Positions 25,216 through 38,080 of a stretch of 64,000 bases of DNA are shown in pieces. The translations under genes and the position numbers were made by a program. The number at the start of each line of letters is the position of its first letter. Position 1 is the first letter of the stretch. A model generated the notes under the pieces. The model was not told the DNA's origin and searched no databases. It saw nothing but the letters and a program-made list of their open reading frames with translations. The DNA comes from Holothuria scabra (Eukaryota > Echinodermata > Holothuroidea > Aspidochirotida > Holothuriidae). The DNA is taken from contig CM074190.1 in assembly GCA_037179385.1 (NCBI GenBank), positions 3,672,284 to 3,736,283 on the forward strand, written 5' to 3'.

Positions 25216-27178
25216 AAACAACCACTAAACGAGGGGGTTCAATACCTTTTCTATAGGTCGCGGTTACCTCATTTCAGGTACCAGCATTAAATAGTGACCT
25301 CAATAAATATCCACCTCTCTATTAGTCAACTGTTTAAGAGTCAAGACATTCGTTTCTTTCCTCCTGCACCGAGTCTATCTTCGGTTCGTTCAAATTAAGG
25401 GCGTATGTCAACATGAACTGTGTGCGCTGGCTGTATGCAACTTGAATAGTTTTCAGCCAAAACGGTCAGTTTTGAACATAGCCGTAATCACATGCCAGTG
25501 CAGTTTGTTCCTCACATAGTTCTGTTGACATACACCCTTACATTGATGAATCGGAGGCTGGTAGAAAGTTACTCATGTTTTGGACAAGAGTACCTCCGCA
25601 TTATTTAAGTCCTGTTAGAAATGCTTTGAGTTTATGGGTTAATTAGAAAATCTCTAGAAATACAAAATTGCTGCCATATTTTTATTCTGGGGAAGGACGT
25701 ATTTTCAAATCTTTTGGAATTGGTTCGGCTTCCCTCGATCCCAAGATGAGGGCTTGAACCCAGTTGGGGTCGCGACCCCAAGATAGGAAAACCCTGTCCT
25801 CAATTCGTGAAACTCTCATAAACACTCTTTTATTTCCCTCCAAGTTTATTCAATATCTTAATTTACAACGGATTTGCTGTAAGTTCTTCACGGTTCAGGG
25901 TGAAAATTAAAAATACGAATTTCATGAAATAGGATATCCGGATGAATTCATCCAATTTTGGGACTGCATTTTCGTTCTAGAACTTAAAAAGGTAACCTTT
26001 GGCAAGGGATAGTCAACTAAGACGTCACGTTAAAAGAACATGTGTTTTAAATGAAGAACATCTTGTTTAAAAATAAAAAAATGAATCATTCAAAATTTCA
26101 GCTGATATGACGAAGAATTACCCACTGATGCCAGGGAAAGTCAGTTCCAACAGCTACATATATAGTTTTGAAGGTGAAAACTGATTTCATTTTGTACTTA
26201 TTGAAATTACTCGTGAGTCTTCAAGATTCAGTTAGTGTTCCAGGGACCTCATTTTAGAAGGTGTCAACTGCCCAGTACTACATAAATACCTAAGCTCGAC
26301 AAAGAAGAACCTCACCTATAATTACCCTATAACCTTCAATGAAATGAAAATGGGTAAATACCCAGACAATAATTTTTTCATTTATCAGTGAATTTCTTCC
26401 ATACTTATCACTTAATACTGCGTGATGTTTATGAAATGAACAAATGCCCTCAATTATATCATGTAATAAAGCTTCAAGTTGATATTTATATTATAATTTA
26501 CGCAGTTAGCAGAAGACAAATACGTATTTAGCTAATGGAAAAAATGGTGACGAGGAGTGAAGGCATTAAACAATTTCTCAGAGGCTACCCGGGTTAGGCA
26601 AACACTCCATTTCAAAACGACAATGGTAGATTTTGGACATCCTTACCAATTTTTTACATAAAGTATGCTATGTTTTATTCAAAAAGGAATGTATGTAATG
26701 CAATCATTTAACAATTTTTTTCTATTTGGATAGGCCTACAAATTTAAGCTGCTCATACTTTTGTTCAAGTCTTCTCGACTCTCTAGGAAAGAGCCATTCG
26801 ACGAAATCAAACTGCTCATAAGATAGCTAGCTTAAAAGACAATAAAAGGAATTCTTTCTTCTTATGAAACTCAAGTCTTTAAAATGGAACAATAAAAAAA
26901 TGTAAGTTGCAAAAAAATCTTTAGCTCAGTACCGCAAATTGAACAAAGGACAGAATCATTGTTTCTTTAGGGCCAAGGTTTGTATGAGGGAATATTTCGG
27001 TGTAGAAGCCTAACTGAAAATACTGTAGAGGGATTTTTGCTTCGGAGATTGTGCAAAACGAAATGGTACAAATTTGGAGACAGTACTTACCCCTTGCGTG
27101 AGTTTTTGAAAAGTCCCTCCTAGTGCCCCAATTCCTGTTCCCTTAGCAGAAAGTACATATCTACAATAGCAGTGGAGC
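25216..27178. other. intergenic, no supported gene
   Basis: AT-rich, short frames only. Confidence 0.4.
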
Positions 27179-28974
27179 AGTAGAGAAGGGGGCAAAAAAC
27201 CCCACCCTGGAGTCGCGGGCGACTCCAAAAATGAAGAGTCGCCGGAGCTTCGCCGGAGTCGCCTTAAAGGAGGCGGTAAAAAAAATCCATGGAAAGCCCG
27301 CGAAAAGGATCTTGCGCAAGACTTGTCTTGAATAATAGTTGCATAGCGCCACTAGTTCAGGCGATTTCTCATTTTAGTCCATAAATCCATGCCATATACA
27401 GTAAGAGGTTTGAAAAATGGTAGTTCGTTTTTGAAAACAAAACAAAAAAAATAAAATAAATAACAGGTACTTACCAAATATAAGATGACTGCTGGCATCC
27501 AACCAAGGGTCACCAAAGAAAATTTAAAGTGTTTCCGTGAAAGGTTCCAAAGTTCGAGTTTCCAAAATAAAAAAAAAAACACGAGGCACTTCAAATTGAA
27601 GGGAAAAAAAACACCGTACAAAACACGGCAAACAGTCGAAGAAAATTATTAAGCATTAAACATTAAGACATCGAAGCAGAGGATGATGTCCATCCTCCGC
27701 TCGCAAAGACCTTCAATAAGAGGTTTATGGGTTGTACTCAGGTAGGCCTCGAACCATTCCACATTTTCGGCTCTAATCCTCAACCTCAACCTCCACCTGA
27801 GGGCCCCAGTGGCTAAGGGATGTAAGATCGCGGCCTTTGCCCCAAGCCGTATGCAGGATATGAAAATCCAAATCCATGATACATAATTGGATAATTTTTA
27901 CGGCGGGCCGAAGTCCTGTAATGAATATGTTTGTAGATGATAAAGCGAATTATAAAGAGGTGGTCAGTTGAGTATAACGTTTACTGGCTAAGGGAATGAC
28001 GTTGATAGCAGAGAGAAGGGAGTGAAAAGTACTTACAGAGGGCGGATCTTCACAAAATTAAAAAAAACCGAATCGAAGCAAAAAGGTAACGTTATGTTGT
28101 GTTCCTAACAACAAAGGGATAACGGCGGCGGTCTTTTTGTAAAATTGTCATCCAGTGAGAAATGCGATCCTTCAGGTTTAATGTCTGGGGAATATCCCCC
28201 AGGCAACCAATCCCATACTAAAAAATGACACCTGTCCACAAAATCCAAATCCTTAACAAAATTTGTAACATAAAATGACTGGTCTACTGCTAAAACGATG
28301 TCCAGGCGGCATGACCTACACCAGAGGGGTAGAAATGGGTCGCGAGCTGGAACGAGCCCCGTAAAAGGCAAGACCTTACAATAAGCAGAAGGAAGTAGAC
28401 ACAATGTATGATGAAAGTTTTACAAAGTAGACTATATAGGTGGCTCTTGCCTCACCGTATAGCTTCAAAAATCGATCGTATGAACAATAGGGAGGCTGTC
28501 GTATGTGCGGGCTGTCCGAGCCATCTAAAAAAATGCTAGATGGCCAGATAAGTATGAAAATAAAATGTGTTTCATTTGTTTGTTTGGTTTTTTTTTTGTT
28601 TGTTTGTTTGTTTGTTTGTTTGTTTGTTTTTTTTTTTGCTTTTCGTTTAAATCTCCTTTTGTACTCATAATCCAACCACATTGATGGGACTGTTGAAAAG
28701 AAAAGCGCAATTGCCAACACCCATATGGCAACCGTATTTCAGTCGCAAGAAACAGGTCTGGCGACACTGGTTAGTGTATGAAACACACACGGTCGTTACT
28801 TGACACGTTATTGAAATGTTTAATTCTCTATCCGTTTGCGCAAGACCATTCTTGCTCAATGTTCTCTGGCTAGTTTTTTTTCTCTTTTTTCTCCCGTAAG
28901 GCGACTCCGTCGACTCTTCATTTTTGGAGTCGCTACTCCTGGGTGAGGTTTTCTCCCCCCCCCCCCTTTCTACT
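27179..28974. mobile_element. 1.8-kb element with ~80-bp terminal inverted repeats
   Basis: The left end (about 27179-27270) and the right end (about 28890-28974) are inverted copies sharing gactccaaaaatgaagagtc, a G/C run and gcgactcc motifs. The inside holds a (TTTG)n tract and no clear transposase. One minus-strand frame of 99 codons (28105-28404) has no recognised domain. A non-autonomous DNA transposon is the simplest reading; the superfamily is unclear. Confidence 0.65.
28575..28638. repeat. (TTTG)n microsatellite
   Basis: Repeated tttg units bounded by T-runs. Confidence 0.95.
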
Positions 28975-30059
28975 AACAGCTATAACGCCAGATGATCGAA
29001 CTCTCGGAGTCCTCATGTAAGTAATGTTAGGTCAAAAATATTCTAAAGTATTAGTAAGTATACCAGCATCGTTTCTTAACTTTTTGGAAAAATACCCCAA
29101 AAGATCATTTTCTTACTTGTCCGTTTGTTAGCAGACGTGCTCTTCGTTTCTGCAGATTGTCCATTATTAAGAAGGTATAATACCTGTGCATAGTTGCTAT
29201 GGTATGTTTGGTAACGTTTGTTATAGCCGACAGACACCCATGTCCAAAAAATGTAGCTGGTCGACATCCATGTCCGGAGACCACTGGCAGTCTGAGTCTC
29301 AAGAAGAGAGAGGTATGTACATTTTTAATAACTGTAGTATAATCTTTAGCGTATGGAAAGGTATTTCAGAAGGTGGGTGGGGATTTGCCCCCGCAATGGC
29401 CTACCACCAGACTTCCATAGTATGAATTTTGCATCGAAAGAATGATATGTGTGCCCTCATGTTAGTAGAACCCCTCTACGGAAGTTTCATCAAGGGCTTC
29501 CCTCAAGGTAGTGCACCTTTAACTGTTTAATTAAATGTCCCATTGACTTACACATTAAATCAGGGCACTTATCCGAGCCTCCAGTTCCTTGTAAAAGTTT
29601 TCAACCTGGACATGTTCCTGTTAAAGCTCTGGACAATGTGAGTTCTTATGACACTTTCAAATGTCTATATCATTGACCATTGAAATTTTGAACGAGAGAG
29701 CCTTGATTGATAAGGAGACCTACGTGTTTCCAGGCCTGATCTGGGTCTCCTTCAAAGGGGGCATCTTAGTCAGCGGAGTAATACAATAACAAAAAGACAC
29801 CAAATTGGCCTCATTGCCTTGAATTTTGTACTGCCTATATGTCAACTCATTGCTTACAAAATCTATTCACTGAAAACAAAAACTAGTCAGGAAGGTGCCT
29901 CTACTGACTAATTTGACTGACTAGAATGATTTTCAACAAAACTAGCGCAATGTACACTTTTTCTATAGACTTTAAATTATGGTTACCGATTTCGTTCACA
30001 TTTGAATCTTAAAATAATGGCTTTCTGAGCTCAACTGAAATGGGTCGAATAAACATAAA
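28975..30059. other. intergenic, no supported gene
   Basis: Short unsupported frames only. Confidence 0.4.
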
Positions 30060-30300
30060 CACTTAAAAAGTTGGTTAAAAAATCACCAACGCTTGTCACG
30101 TATGTCAAATACCAATGGGTAAAGTTTTCCCCAGTATAGGTTTCTTATTAGGTTACCCCACAGACTGGTTACCCAATAAAGTGGTGAAAAACCTCTTTGA
30201 TAAGTCATTAATCAACAATTATTGGGTAAACTAACAAATTTCAGGTATTTGGCATACGTGACCAGTGTTGGTGAATTTTTTAACCAATTTTTTTAGAGTG
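30060..30300. mobile_element. 241-bp MITE with ~55-bp inverted ends
   Basis: The left end cacttaaaaagttggttaaa and the reversed right end cactctaaaaaaattggtta continue in parallel through caccaac, gtcacgtatg and caaatacc. A TA follows the right end. The ends resemble the MITE at 53638-54876 (CACTCTTAAAA plus TTGG motifs), suggesting one mariner-like family. Confidence 0.75.
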
Positions 30301-30609
30301 TAGAAATTGGAAAGTGTCTAGATAGCAAATGGTGCCATATTTAGGTATATGTTTTAGCTTTTAAAATGTAGTGCCAAATCGTTACCTATGTTACATTTTA
30401 TTTTGCACCTTTTAAGAACAAAGTTTGGACCCGGCCATGTCCATTTTTTAATCCAAAATCAGGGATTGAATTGGCTAGTGGCCAGTAAGTATCGTCAAAG
30501 CACACGGAATGAAAAATCCTATTAAAATCATTTCTCGCCGTTGTTCAAACTCTCTTACACAATTTGTAACACAAATTGCTCTTATACGCAATGTAAAAAT
30601 TAAAAGAAT

Positions 30610-30905
30610 AAAATTTCAGTCGTTAGAAGAGTGAAAGTTATCAAGATCACTCCAAAAGAGTAGAAATTCACCGTGACTCGGGGAAGAGTAAAATTCACTC
30701 CAAAAGAGCAAAATTTCACTCTTGATGGAGTGTCTGGACAAACCAGTCTTTAAAAAGAGCGTCCCCTGCAGGCACTCTTAAAAGAGTGATTTCTACTCTT
30801 CTTTGGGCGAATTTCACTATTCTTGGGGGAATTAACACCCTAACGGAGTGATTTCGACGGAACTTTTCCCCGTATTAGAGAATGACCAAATTCACCCTTT
30901 TGTTT
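30610..30905. repeat. fold-back repeat of an ACTC(..)AAGAGT unit
   Basis: Units like aaaagagt..aaatttcactc occur in both orientations (30645-30745 and 30770-30900), giving a dense imperfect palindrome. Probably another MITE; exact ends are not resolved. Confidence 0.5.
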
Positions 30906-31849
30906 TTTGAGTATATATCTTGCACTTAAACGTAATAAATAATGGTATCCAGGTACTATGCCTTAAGAATTATTGTAAATTTATCTCAAAACTTCGAAGT
31001 TTAAATTCAAGAAGTTCTTTCAACTTTCTATATGTTAAGTCCTAATTCGCACATTTTCATTTTTCATTATTTTTGAAAATGTGGACCTTTTTGGAGATAT
31101 TATGCTCTCCAAAAAAGTGAAGTAGACGCGTTCTCTGACCTCCTTATGCACGTGCCAGGCCCATAGCCGCCTATAACGTTTTTATGATCTTTTTATGATA
31201 AGTTTTAAAAGGCGTTCTATGCTCTTATAATACATTCTTCGCTGTACAGCCGTATGGTTAGGGATAATCCCCTCAAGTTACTGTACAGCTATATAGCACA
31301 GTACAGCATACCGTATTTGACAGTTGTTTCGCTCTTCAGCTCATAAGGGAACACTCACAAGAGAATGACTTGGCCAATTCTGTATCGGCTCTCTTCGTAA
31401 AAAAAAAACATCGCATCACAGAACTAGGGAAATACAATTTATATTAATTATTTAATATATTAATTAATTATTTCTTGACGTCAGACGGACAGACAACTTT
31501 TATTGAATTACGGATGAAAGCTGTTTGTTGGTTTGACGTCATTAAATAATTACTTCACATATCATTTTCGTAGTATTCCGATTTTTAAGCAAGTTTGCAA
31601 ATTTGAGATCTTTCTAATTAAAGATTGAAGATACGATGTTTTAAGCCAAGACTCTCAAGATTTGTTTCTTTGCCCTCGACAAGTCCTCCGAACGAGCGTC
31701 AAGTCTCCTTGTTTACATAAAAGTGCCCAAATGGATTGAAACAGAATTTTCAGTTTATTTACTCTACATGATCAACGTATGAACACCGGTAGAAGACGTG
31801 TCATAAATTAAAGTGATTCTACGTGTTTGACAAATTGAAATTCTTGCCT
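30906..31849. other. intergenic, no supported gene
   Basis: AT-rich sequence including a TTAATTAAT-type run near 31440-31470. Confidence 0.4.
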
Positions 31850-32040
31850 TCTTGGTTCCTATTGTCTTATACATTTACGTCTTATACTTTCTCTTAGTTC
31901 TTCTCTTTTACTGTTTAAGTGTTGTTTGTATGTATATATTCTTGTATCTTCACTGTCTTTTATTGTTTGTTCTGTTTTATGCGAGCTTTCTGTTACCCTT
32001 GTGGGGTTTAATAAAGTTGATCTCAACTCATCTCATCCCT
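31850..32040 (+). mobile_element. candidate LINE 3' end
   Basis: T-rich text closes with gtggggtttaataaagttga followed by tctcaactcatctcatc. This is a polyadenylation-like signal with a short repeated tail (tctcaactca, tctcatc), as seen at the 3' ends of several non-LTR families. No RT is left. Confidence 0.4.
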
Positions 32041-32622
32041 AAATGCATAATCTAAATCGAAGTTTTCGCAGATATCTTAAACAGTTCATTCGAACAATAG
32101 GGAGGCATGCAGAATCCCCAAAAGCAAAACTTCCGCCACATTTTGTTAAATTTCTTGAAAATAGCGACATAAATATAAAAATTGATAATGACGAGCATTG
32201 AACCAGAACTGGTATTGCAAATACATACTACCACACCAATCGCCTACGGTTACGCAAAGGTTTTAGTTCTGTTCTTCTTGACCTTCATTTGGTTTAATGT
32301 ATGCAAAAACATACTGAAGGATACTGGAAGTGAAAAACAATATTTCTCAAATCTTATTCTGAAATCCACAAGACTTTCTGTCGTTATTACATACAAATAC
32401 TGACTCGTTGTAGCAACACAATAAACTCAGTCAATGCAATATCAGTGTGGGAGGTTTAAACCCTTTATTAAGCGCGCCCTTTCTAAATTACCGTTATAGT
32501 TCCAACTCCATTCTACCGTGAGTGAAGTGATCCACACAGACGACTCAGATAGACGTAATAAAATAAATGTATTCCTCGTTGTATTTTTCATTTTTTTTTT
32601 ATTTCTTTCAATTGTTATTCAG

Positions 32623-32754
32623 ATATCGGATGGCAACTTACAGGAACGTATTGCCTTGTTAGGAGAAGCAACAGAAGATCGTAGCCGAAGACAGCTGAAC
32701 ACAATCGAAGATTGGTTCGCCTGGTGTTGCCAGAAAATATCGTCGTTTTCCTAG
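32623..32754 (+). CDS. exon C: last exon of a secreted cysteine-pair peptide precursor
   Basis: A strong acceptor (TTTCAATTGTTATTCAG) precedes 43 codons in phase 0, ending in TAG. The exon encodes an acidic pro-region (GNLQERIALLGEATED), then a convertase site RSRR, then a 20-residue C-terminal peptide starting with Gln and containing DWFAWCCQKI. Cleavage after RSRR would give an N-terminal pyroglutamate candidate with two tryptophans and an adjacent Cys pair. The pro-region LLGEATEDRSRR resembles the ends of exons A and A' ([15 protein letters not shown]), so I group them, though in A/B the basic site lies before the intron. No in-frame ATG exists in the exon; the signal-peptide exon should lie upstream on the plus strand and was not identified. 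An AATAAA lies near 32936. No known family recognised. Confidence 0.55.
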   Translation: MSDGNLQERIALLGEATEDRSRRQLNTIEDWFAWCCQKISSFS

Positions 32755-34854
32755 TTTACGGATAACGTGTAATTAAACTGAAATGTATCTGAACATTTTT
32801 GTCAATTGATAGGAATGGAACAGTACATGATTAAGCTCATGGATAAATCTCAGGAAGCAACTCAGGCTGTGTAGGTAAAACTGAGTGCAATAAGTTAATA
32901 GGTACAATAGGTACCGGCATGCAACTTATATCAGTTAATAAACACACTGAGGCCACGAGAAAAAACCTCCTTACGTTTAGTTTTGATCGTATTACAAAGT
33001 GATCTGATGATCGAGATGATATCAAGAATGCTTAGTGCCCTGGCAGGTATCTTAGGGAGGGGAGGGAGGGATTCATTTCATTTGCTCCCGAAGTTTGGGC
33101 ATTTTTATGTTTTAAGCCAAAACCCTTCAGTAAAAATTATTTGGGGACACACCTCAGTATAGCACAATCCTCCTACAGTTGACCGGCCTGATATTTTCAT
33201 GTGAAGTTGTATTTGCAGGTAAAACTCAAGTGGGCTCAATGTCTACATGTATTATTTTTGCAGCCAAAAAACCTAGTTGCGAGTGTAAGTAGATTTTCAA
33301 TGCAGATGGAGAGAGGGATGTGAACTTGAACAGTTTCTCAACATCTCATACAAGTTGAACTTGAGTGAACGTCAGTGAGGGAATTTAGAAAACAAGCTTC
33401 GTAATGACCTATCACACAGTTCAAAATATCTTCATACTTATGAGGCTGTTTCAAAATGGAAGCGCGCCATCAGTTTAAAAGAAACTAGTCTGGTCATCTG
33501 CCGTGACCTATCACCAAACACATTACATTGCATTTAGACATTCGTGCTGGGGTTAATTGTTACGGTACTTGAAAAGTTGATCCAATGATTTTTATCATAC
33601 GTAAACAAAGTTAGAGTAAAAATATGTCATCCTTGTTATTGGAATCTCCCATTATGACTTCATACGATCAAAGCTGGTGCATAAAATTTGATATTAAAGC
33701 TATACCGTAAAAAGTGATAAAAATGAATACAATTAGTAGATGGACCTTCAAAAATGTAACCGGCTTTAGTTTGTTCAATTCGTGTATGTACACTGCCCCC
33801 AGCATTCTCACAAAGGAATTGATTCTAGAGGAGGGGTTCCCTTTTTATATTTCCTTTGAGGGGAGGGAATTTGCAAACTGAATTTCCTAATTACAGAGTA
33901 TTTTTATTCGTTATCTTATCTATACAATGTGGTGTCATCCTCTCTAGATTTTACTAGCCGTTGCACAAGAGCTGCGATCAAAGTGGATGCACTCACATTG
34001 GAATATCTCTATTTTGAGACCATTCAAATCATGGGGATTGTCAATGTGTTCCGCATGTGTATTTGTTTGTTTGTGTGTGTTTTTCAGTACATTGGAGGCA
34101 AGTTTTTGTGGACTCTGTCAATCACTCCAACAACCCCTTCCGGGCACTGGGTTGCTAGAGTGTGGCACGGGGGAATATTTTATCCAGAGGGATAGGACTG
34201 TAATGTTTTTTAGGTCTCCAGATGCAAAGTGGTGCAATTTTTTTGCCTCAAACGAACTCAAATTTATCATGATCACTTTTGGATATTTTTCATGCCGTGA
34301 CGTTGCTTCTTGAGAAAGCAACATATACACTCAAGAAGATCAAAAGCGGTGTGAGGTGTAACTAATACTGAGCTTGTTACATGACCTGTGCCCACAAATG
34401 AGCTATGCTTCCATTGTGTTTACAATGTGTAAAACGCAGTGAACACATATTTGGCTGGCCTGTTAGCTAACCGCAAATGTTACGTAACATTTTTGTACTT
34501 TAATACATCTGTTACTGTCAATCAGTTAATCAGATGTGATATGTGACTGCATCAATTGTGCTTGTAGTGAGCTTCATTTCCTCCCTGAACCGATAAGAGG
34601 TAATCAGGGAGAGGAGGATGTAACAAAAAGTAAGAAAGAACGTTTCATCATGTTTCCTTTACTTTGTTTTCAAGCTTGGGCAGGAAGCTTCAAACCACCC
34701 TCTGCTTTACTTGCCATTTCAGTAAGTACATTACTCTATAGACTGACCATATTACGAGGTGACTAAATTCAGGGCACTTCGGACAAGGACAAATCCTTTT
34801 GTAATGTCTGGGTGAAATTTTGAGAGGAAACACAAATTCAATTCAGTAAATTCA
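32755..34854. other. intergenic; small repeat remnant near 34200
   Basis: No gene supported. About 34215-34285 (agatgcaaagtggtgcaatt) is a diverged copy of about 39560-39640 (agatgcgaaatggtgcaata), an uncharacterised repeat. Confidence 0.4.
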
Positions 34855-35048
34855 CGGCGTGTTTGATCTAGGGGTAGAGCATCCGCAAGGTCGGATATAC
34901 CATGCCGTTGTGCGTGATGCTCCGCATAAACCATGGAGTAGGGAAACAAGCCAGTGATCCACGGCTGGAAAAACGGCTGTGTCTCTACTTTAACCAATAG
35001 GTTGAAAACTGGGCCGTAAAACTCCATATAACTAACTAACTAACTAAC
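34855..35048 (+). repeat. tRNA-derived SINE with (ACTA)n tail
   Basis: The head gatctaggggtagagcatcc resembles a tRNA A-box region. The body carries acaagccagtgatccacgg and ends ggccgtaaaactccatata, followed by (acta)n. This matches the reverse-oriented SINE at 6252-6485. Confidence 0.7.
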
Positions 35049-37410
35049 AGTAAATTCACATTTAGGACAAAGTGATACTAGTAGTACAAGTATCAAGGTG
35101 GATATTAATTCCCAATAGCGGTTATCATTGCAGACAACCTGGATACGGTAACTGACTTTGATTGACTTTTTCCTTTTGGTTAATAAAGTATTTAGAAATA
35201 CGTCCCACTTTTTCAAGCTTGCCACTTCTCGTGGGCGGATTGATGCCAACAGTTGATAAGGAATGTGCTTTACTTAAACTAATGGTATCTTCAGTAAAAA
35301 GTGACGGCGCACTTTTCAAATTACCATGACGAGCTGTTCTTTAGCTTAACCGTTCTTTAACATTTGCAGAAAAGTTGTTCAAACATCGTTCGCTTGCATT
35401 TACCTTCTAAGTTTGTATTTCTTCTTTTCATAAGTTTCCCAAAGAGTTGTTTCGGTTTAACATTATCGGTTACGTCTTTAGTTAGTCAATGTGCTACATA
35501 ACACGATATTAATCTGTCGCTCTCGGGTAAGAAATCCTGGTTGTTATTTTGTTGGCGTCCTCAGATTCCCTACACTAGCAGAAAAGGGAAATTATCTATA
35601 CTTTAAACCAGGACTATTCGAGCGAGCTTCAGACCGGAGTGCGACCGACTTCTCGGATGGGCCCGATTTCGATTGCAAGCCAAATGACAAGTTGGGGATA
35701 GGGAAAGCAGGAGACTAGTTTGTCCATCTCAAAAGTTGTTTCACAATTTCCAGTCCTCCGGCCCGAGTTGCCGCACGCTTATTACTTTGCCGTTTCAGTA
35801 TGGTACCACGGTAACGTGCTAAAGATGCCTTAATACATCTTACTTGACTTACTCTATTTTCTCTTCAGAAGTTCTGCAATTTAAAAATTTTGCTCAAATA
35901 AAACAATTATACCCTACATCAAATCTTTACAGTACTACATAAAGTAACTTAAAGTGTACCTCAAGTCTAGAATTTGTACTTTAGCCTGTAAATGAATCTC
36001 ATAGGCCGCACTCCTATCGTCCCAGTTTTTCCATTGGTGATATAATAAATGTTGAAATTAATTCACCTAAATCTACATAGTCCATTGCACATAAATTTGT
36101 GAAATTCTTGATTTTACATACTTTGTTTTCTTTTGAAATGAGAACCTAACAATATGACCTTGAACGCTTAATGGAAGCAAAATTCTTTGTTTCTGGTTCA
36201 GAAGATTCAAGTATATTTAAAAATAAGATTTGTATGAAGATAGATAGCCACGACGCTCGAATTTTTCAATTAAACGTTTGCTGCACCGAAAAATTTTACC
36301 AAGATAAACAATCAAATCTAAACTTTTTTGATTAGTTTTCTCAAAAATGATAATCTTGCACCATTTGCACACTGTAAAAAAGGAAATAATTCAAATCGTG
36401 GAGCTCATGCTTCTTAACCCCCCCCCCCTCCAAGCCAATGGAAATCAAACAGTGATGACCCCAATTGGTTACTCTGGCTCCGGGTTTATTTGTAGGTATA
36501 CAGTGCCAAGCGTTTCCATAAAGGGTAGCTATAAATAACTTCATTGTGAATAAATTAAATTCTTTTATACGGAGAAATTTATTGCTTTGTAACTCATCTA
36601 GAATTTGTTCACGAAAGGTTCCAAATGATGAATTAGCCTATCCTTAACTCGTGGCATGGTAAAGACAAATTTTGACCAAACGTTTTAAGAAGAGTTCATT
36701 TGTTTTATGTCTGGACTGTACTGTGCCTTGTTTTTAGGGGGTTCAAATATTACCATTGTCCAGGGCCTCACACCTCCATTGGGGTAAAATTTTATGTCAG
36801 CGTTAAATGCAAAGAAAGTTATCTTAACTCTGGTTTAGACCACATTTTGTCAGGATAACCTACCGGTTGGGTAATGAAACTCCACGAATCTGAAGGTTAA
36901 CTTGCCAGAGTGTGGAAATGTGAGTAAGAGTGTTAAAAAGGTAGGTAAGATTGATTGCGATTATAAACTGTTTCAAAAAATGCTCTCAAATGGCGGACCC
37001 TTTCCGTCACAATGAAGAGGCTAGAGCGGGTGTACACAACAAAATATTAAACTCCTTATAGCTCAAAATCTAAACGGTCATTTTGTTAAAAAAAAAAAAA
37101 ATTGTAGTGAGATGATGGGCAAATTCAATTCAATGTAGCTGCAGTACATGAGGTTCATGTTAACCTACACCTCCATTTTGTGTAAACGGAAGATGGTGTG
37201 CGGAAAGAGAGTAGTTAATGTCTAGAGTAAAACTAGGAAAGAATTCATCTATTTGCCAATGACTGGTAGTTTTGGAAAAGATTTCTAGTTTTCTCTTGAA
37301 ACACTGTAAGTAACATTCAAATTTTTGTTAAAATCACTTTTCAGTCATTTCAACATTTATTATTGTACCTCAAACTAGAATGCACCACTCACTCTCAAGT
37401 TGTTTCCTTA
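35049..37410. other. intergenic, no supported gene
   Basis: Short unsupported frames only. Confidence 0.4.
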
Positions 37411-37673
37411 CACAATATAAAATATTTGGTGAAACTTCACCAGATTCCGTGTCAGTAGAGTACCCACACAACCCTGGTTAATTTAACCAGGAATTTTGAT
37501 TAAAATGAACAAAGGAACCGGGTAAAGGCCAGAAGAATAGCTTGTGATTTGGTTAAATTCGCCAGTGTAGTGGTAAACGTGACAATGACTTCCTGGTAAA
37601 ATAATAACCAGGATTATGTAGGCGCTATATTAACACGGATCCTGGTGAAATTTCACCTGACGTTTATAAAGTG
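37411..37673. mobile_element. 263-bp TA-flanked MITE
   Basis: Bounded by TA on both sides (37409-37410, 37674-37675). Inverted ends share TATAAA, GGTGAAA(C/T)TTCACCAG, CCGTGT and CCTGGTTA over about 80 bp. A TA duplication suggests a Tc1/mariner-type source. Confidence 0.8.
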
Positions 37674-37894
37674 TAGAAAACGATGCTTACTTGCCCTGCT
37701 TGCATTGCTCAGTATCCGAATAAGGGTACATGGCACTACTACCTGGAAAAGGTGTGGATAAAAATCATCCCAGCTCTATTAAAGGACATTTTGAATCTCT
37801 CTTGTTTTTCCGTCACGCCCATACAGACACCATAAATATGATGAAATGCATATAAAGCAAAGCGAAAGACACTGATTGACAGAACTGATTGCAT

Positions 37895-38080
37895 AGTCAA
37901 GTGATCAGAACATCCTACGTACATTCGCAAGGTCTGGGTTTCGATTCCTGACCGGCCGGGTCACACCGAAGACCACTGTCCCTATTTCCCTTGTGACTGG
38001 TGTTCGACATAAGCGATGGGGTTGGGAAAACAAGTCAGTGAGCCACAACGAATAGTACTTTTCACGGTCCCAAGCAGGCA
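37895..38080 (+). repeat. tRNA-derived SINE copy
   Basis: The B-box-like ggtttcgattcctgacc is followed by a body with gggaaaacaagtcagtgagc, related to the SINEs at 6252 and 34855. The 3' end differs. Confidence 0.6.

Noticed and set aside
28105..28404. 99-residue minus-strand frame as a transposase
   Set aside because: No catalytic motif or similarity recognised; it is short for any transposase.
32518..32622. Reading exon C as a single 78-residue membrane-anchored protein starting at GTG
   Set aside because: There is no ATG, and the hydrophobic stretch NVFLVVFFIFFLFLS is the pyrimidine-rich tract of the splice acceptor.
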